Shown piece by piece: positions 63,096 to 64,000 of a stretch of DNA of 64,000 nucleotides; the stretch's first letter is position 1, and each line of letters opens with the position of its first letter. The translations under genes and the position numbers were made by a program. The notes below the pieces were generated by a model. That model worked only from the letters and a program-made list of their open reading frames with translations, was not told where the DNA came from and searched no databases. Origin of the DNA: Ctena decussata. Its lineage: Eukaryota > Mollusca > Bivalvia > Lucinida > Lucinidae. Where the stretch lies: the NCBI GenBank assembly GCA_963989385.1, contig OZ022502.1:10059001-10123000 (forward strand), read 5' to 3'.

Positions 63096-63103
63096 ACTTA
63101 CCG
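63096..63103 (-). other. Splice donor in the leader
   Basis: Minus-strand GACCG followed by GTAAGTG, with intron base one at 63101. It lies between the primer site and the gag ATG, where retroviral leaders carry their major donor. It is the natural partner for the acceptors at 57809, 57200 and 56670. Confidence 0.72.
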
Positions 63104-63117
63104 GTCTGTTTTCTCCA

Positions 63118-63135
63118 ATCCTGGTCACGGCACCA
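63118..63135 (-). other. Primer-binding site, tRNA-His type
   Basis: Minus-strand TGGTGCCGTGACCAGGAT is complementary to an 18-nt tRNA 3' end ending CACGGCACCA. The acceptor strand it implies starts GCCGTGA, which is that of animal tRNA-His as I remember it. It starts 11 nt after the LTR end, farther than the 0-3 nt seen in most elements. Confidence 0.75.
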
Positions 63136-63146
63136 GTTACGTAAGA

Positions 63147-63677
63147 TGTACCACAGCAGATGAAGAACACTTAATAAATTATAATAATTTATTAATCAAC
63201 GGTTTAGCTTCTAACAAGCCTCAGAGAACAACTGCCGGGACAGAGGAAACATACAGGCTTTTATACTCATGACCACTTATGATTATGGACGTCATATTCT
63301 GGTCCTCGTGCTTCCTGTCACGTTGTGGTCAATTAGAAAATCATGACTTTGGCCTAAGAGGGTCACTAATTGAGGTGTGCCTTTATTTTTAGCCATGATC
63401 AAGGAAGTTCATGTCACAGTTATATAAAACAAATGCGGTATTTCTCAATTAGTGTCCACTCTGGCACAATTTTATAAGATATAGCCAGAACATGTTTCTC
63501 GCCTGTCCACGACTCTGCTTATATTCATTTACAGTTTCAATTTCAAAATAACAGAATATTCACAATTTCAGAATTCTCAGATTATTCACAAAATATCATA
63601 AAATATTCCCAAAAGATCATATCATAAAGTATGCATAATACATACTTTAAACATGCAGAAAGCACGTCTGTGTTACA
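63147..63677 (-). repeat. 5' LTR (right), 531 bp, promoter
   Basis: Identical to the left LTR. On the minus strand U3 comes first. A TATAAAAG box at 63258-63265 is followed about 65 nt downstream by AATAAA (63188-63193), so R should start near 63230, with a short R and U5. No ATG occurs between the predicted start and gag. Confidence 0.95.
63258..63265 (-). promoter_or_regulatory. TATA box of the 5' LTR
   Basis: TATAAAAG on the minus strand (plus strand CTTTTATA), inside GAGTATAAAAGCC. Its position in the LTR suits a start site near 63230. The same box is present in the other LTR at 53431-53438. Confidence 0.75.
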
Positions 63678-63681
63678 AGCC
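63678..63681. other. Target-site duplication, right copy (AGCC)
   Basis: Follows the CA that ends the right LTR and equals 53316-53319. Confidence 0.9.
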
Positions 63682-64000
63682 CTTTATTCTGTTTCAGAGT
63701 AAATGTATGGCCAAAAGCAGAAAATATATATTACAGAACGTGGTAAGCAAATAATAACTGAACATAAGCAAAGACATATACCCAATTACTGGGCCTCTTT
63801 ATAAAATACTTCAGCTCAGAACGGGGCATATATGTGTAAAATCAGGTTACTGAAACTATAGGCCCTTACAAAATGACCAAAACATCAAGACTGTATACCC
63901 AGTAACAAAATAACAAGAGCCATAATCCTGCTTATATGAATCTGATGAAAAATGAACAATGCATTTATGAAAATTCAGCCCATTAATATGAATAGTTCTG
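63682..64000. other. MMS22L intron, right flank of the retroelement
   Basis: Unique-looking intron DNA continuing from 53319. No exon is recognised before the window ends. Confidence 0.55.

Larger units (their letters stand above)
53320..63677 (-). mobile_element. Complete env-bearing Ty3/gypsy retroelement (retrovirus-like), 10,358 bp
   Basis: Two 531-bp direct LTRs (53320-53850, 63147-63677) that I find identical base for base enclose 9,296 bp. The 4-bp duplication AGCC (53316-53319, 63678-63681) marks the integration. On the minus strand the order is LTR, primer site, splice donor, gag, frameshift, pol (protease, reverse transcriptase, RNase H, integrase), two paralogous small genes, env, 3' untranslated region with 35-bp repeats, polypurine tract, LTR. 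The Pol domain order, with integrase last, is that of Ty3/gypsy and retroviruses. The single-chain RT with YLDD, the absent chromodomain and an env with a furin site and fusion-peptide-like segment resemble errantivirus-type elements. All genes except the second small one are open. Identical LTRs mean recent insertion and probably recent activity in this lineage. Confidence 0.96.

Noticed and set aside
63069..63170. A longer gag beginning in the LTR
   Set aside because: There is no ATG; the upstream frame only starts at a GTG, spans the primer site and splice donor, and is not protein-like.

Overview
The window is animal nuclear DNA, most probably from a bivalve mollusc. It has spliced genes with long, repeat-filled introns, tRNA-derived SINEs with 14-bp target duplications, many hairpin MITEs, and several repeats built like bivalve pearl elements: a tandem-repeat core, an ACGG-type microsatellite and a terminal hairpin. 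Nothing looks bacterial.

Two host genes are visible. At the left edge, on the plus strand, are the last two coding exons of a cytosolic sulfotransferase (357-537 and 1262-1419). The rest of the window is dominated by one minus-strand gene that I identify as MMS22L, the partner of TONSL in replication-fork repair. I located 19 consecutive coding exons between 53139 and 6507. All splice phases agree, and together they encode about 745 residues of the middle and C-terminal part. The 5' exons lie beyond the window and the short terminal exon was not found.

The most striking object is a complete retrovirus-like Ty3/gypsy element at 53320-63677 (10,358 bp, minus strand) in an MMS22L intron, in the same orientation as the gene. 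Its two 531-bp LTRs are identical by eye and it is flanked by a 4-bp duplication (AGCC), so it inserted recently. It has a tRNA-His-type primer site, a polypurine tract, a TATA box and poly(A) signal, gag, pol, and an env with a furin-type site and a membrane anchor. Gag and pol are linked by a textbook -1 frameshift signal: a TTTAAAC heptamer, a 7-nt spacer and an 11-bp stem. Between pol and env are two small genes that are paralogues of each other and match no family I know. ORF-X1 is intact; ORF-X2 has an in-frame TAA near its start. One leader splice donor, and a separate splice acceptor just before ORF-X1, ORF-X2 and env, suggest each is made from its own spliced RNA, as in complex retroviruses. 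Gag and Gag-Pol would come from the unspliced RNA.

The introns hold nested repeats. From left to right: hAT-like and hairpin MITEs (1.0-2.4 kb); SINEs (5.6, 8.0 and 25.4 kb); pearl-like elements (3.3-4.9, 8.8-10.7, 10.9-12.9, 14.7-21.3, 23.6-25.1, 27.8-28.7, 29.2-30.3, 30.3-32.7, 36.2-37.8 and 45.6-50.6 kb); a 5.7-kb inverted-ended palindrome array (15331-21010) nested in one pearl-like element and invaded by another; a piggyBac-like MITE (33748-34277); and a 26-bp minisatellite (42.9-43.5 kb). One MMS22L exon (7891-8022) is hemmed in on both sides: a MITE duplicated its splice-donor sequence and a SINE duplicated its polypyrimidine tract.
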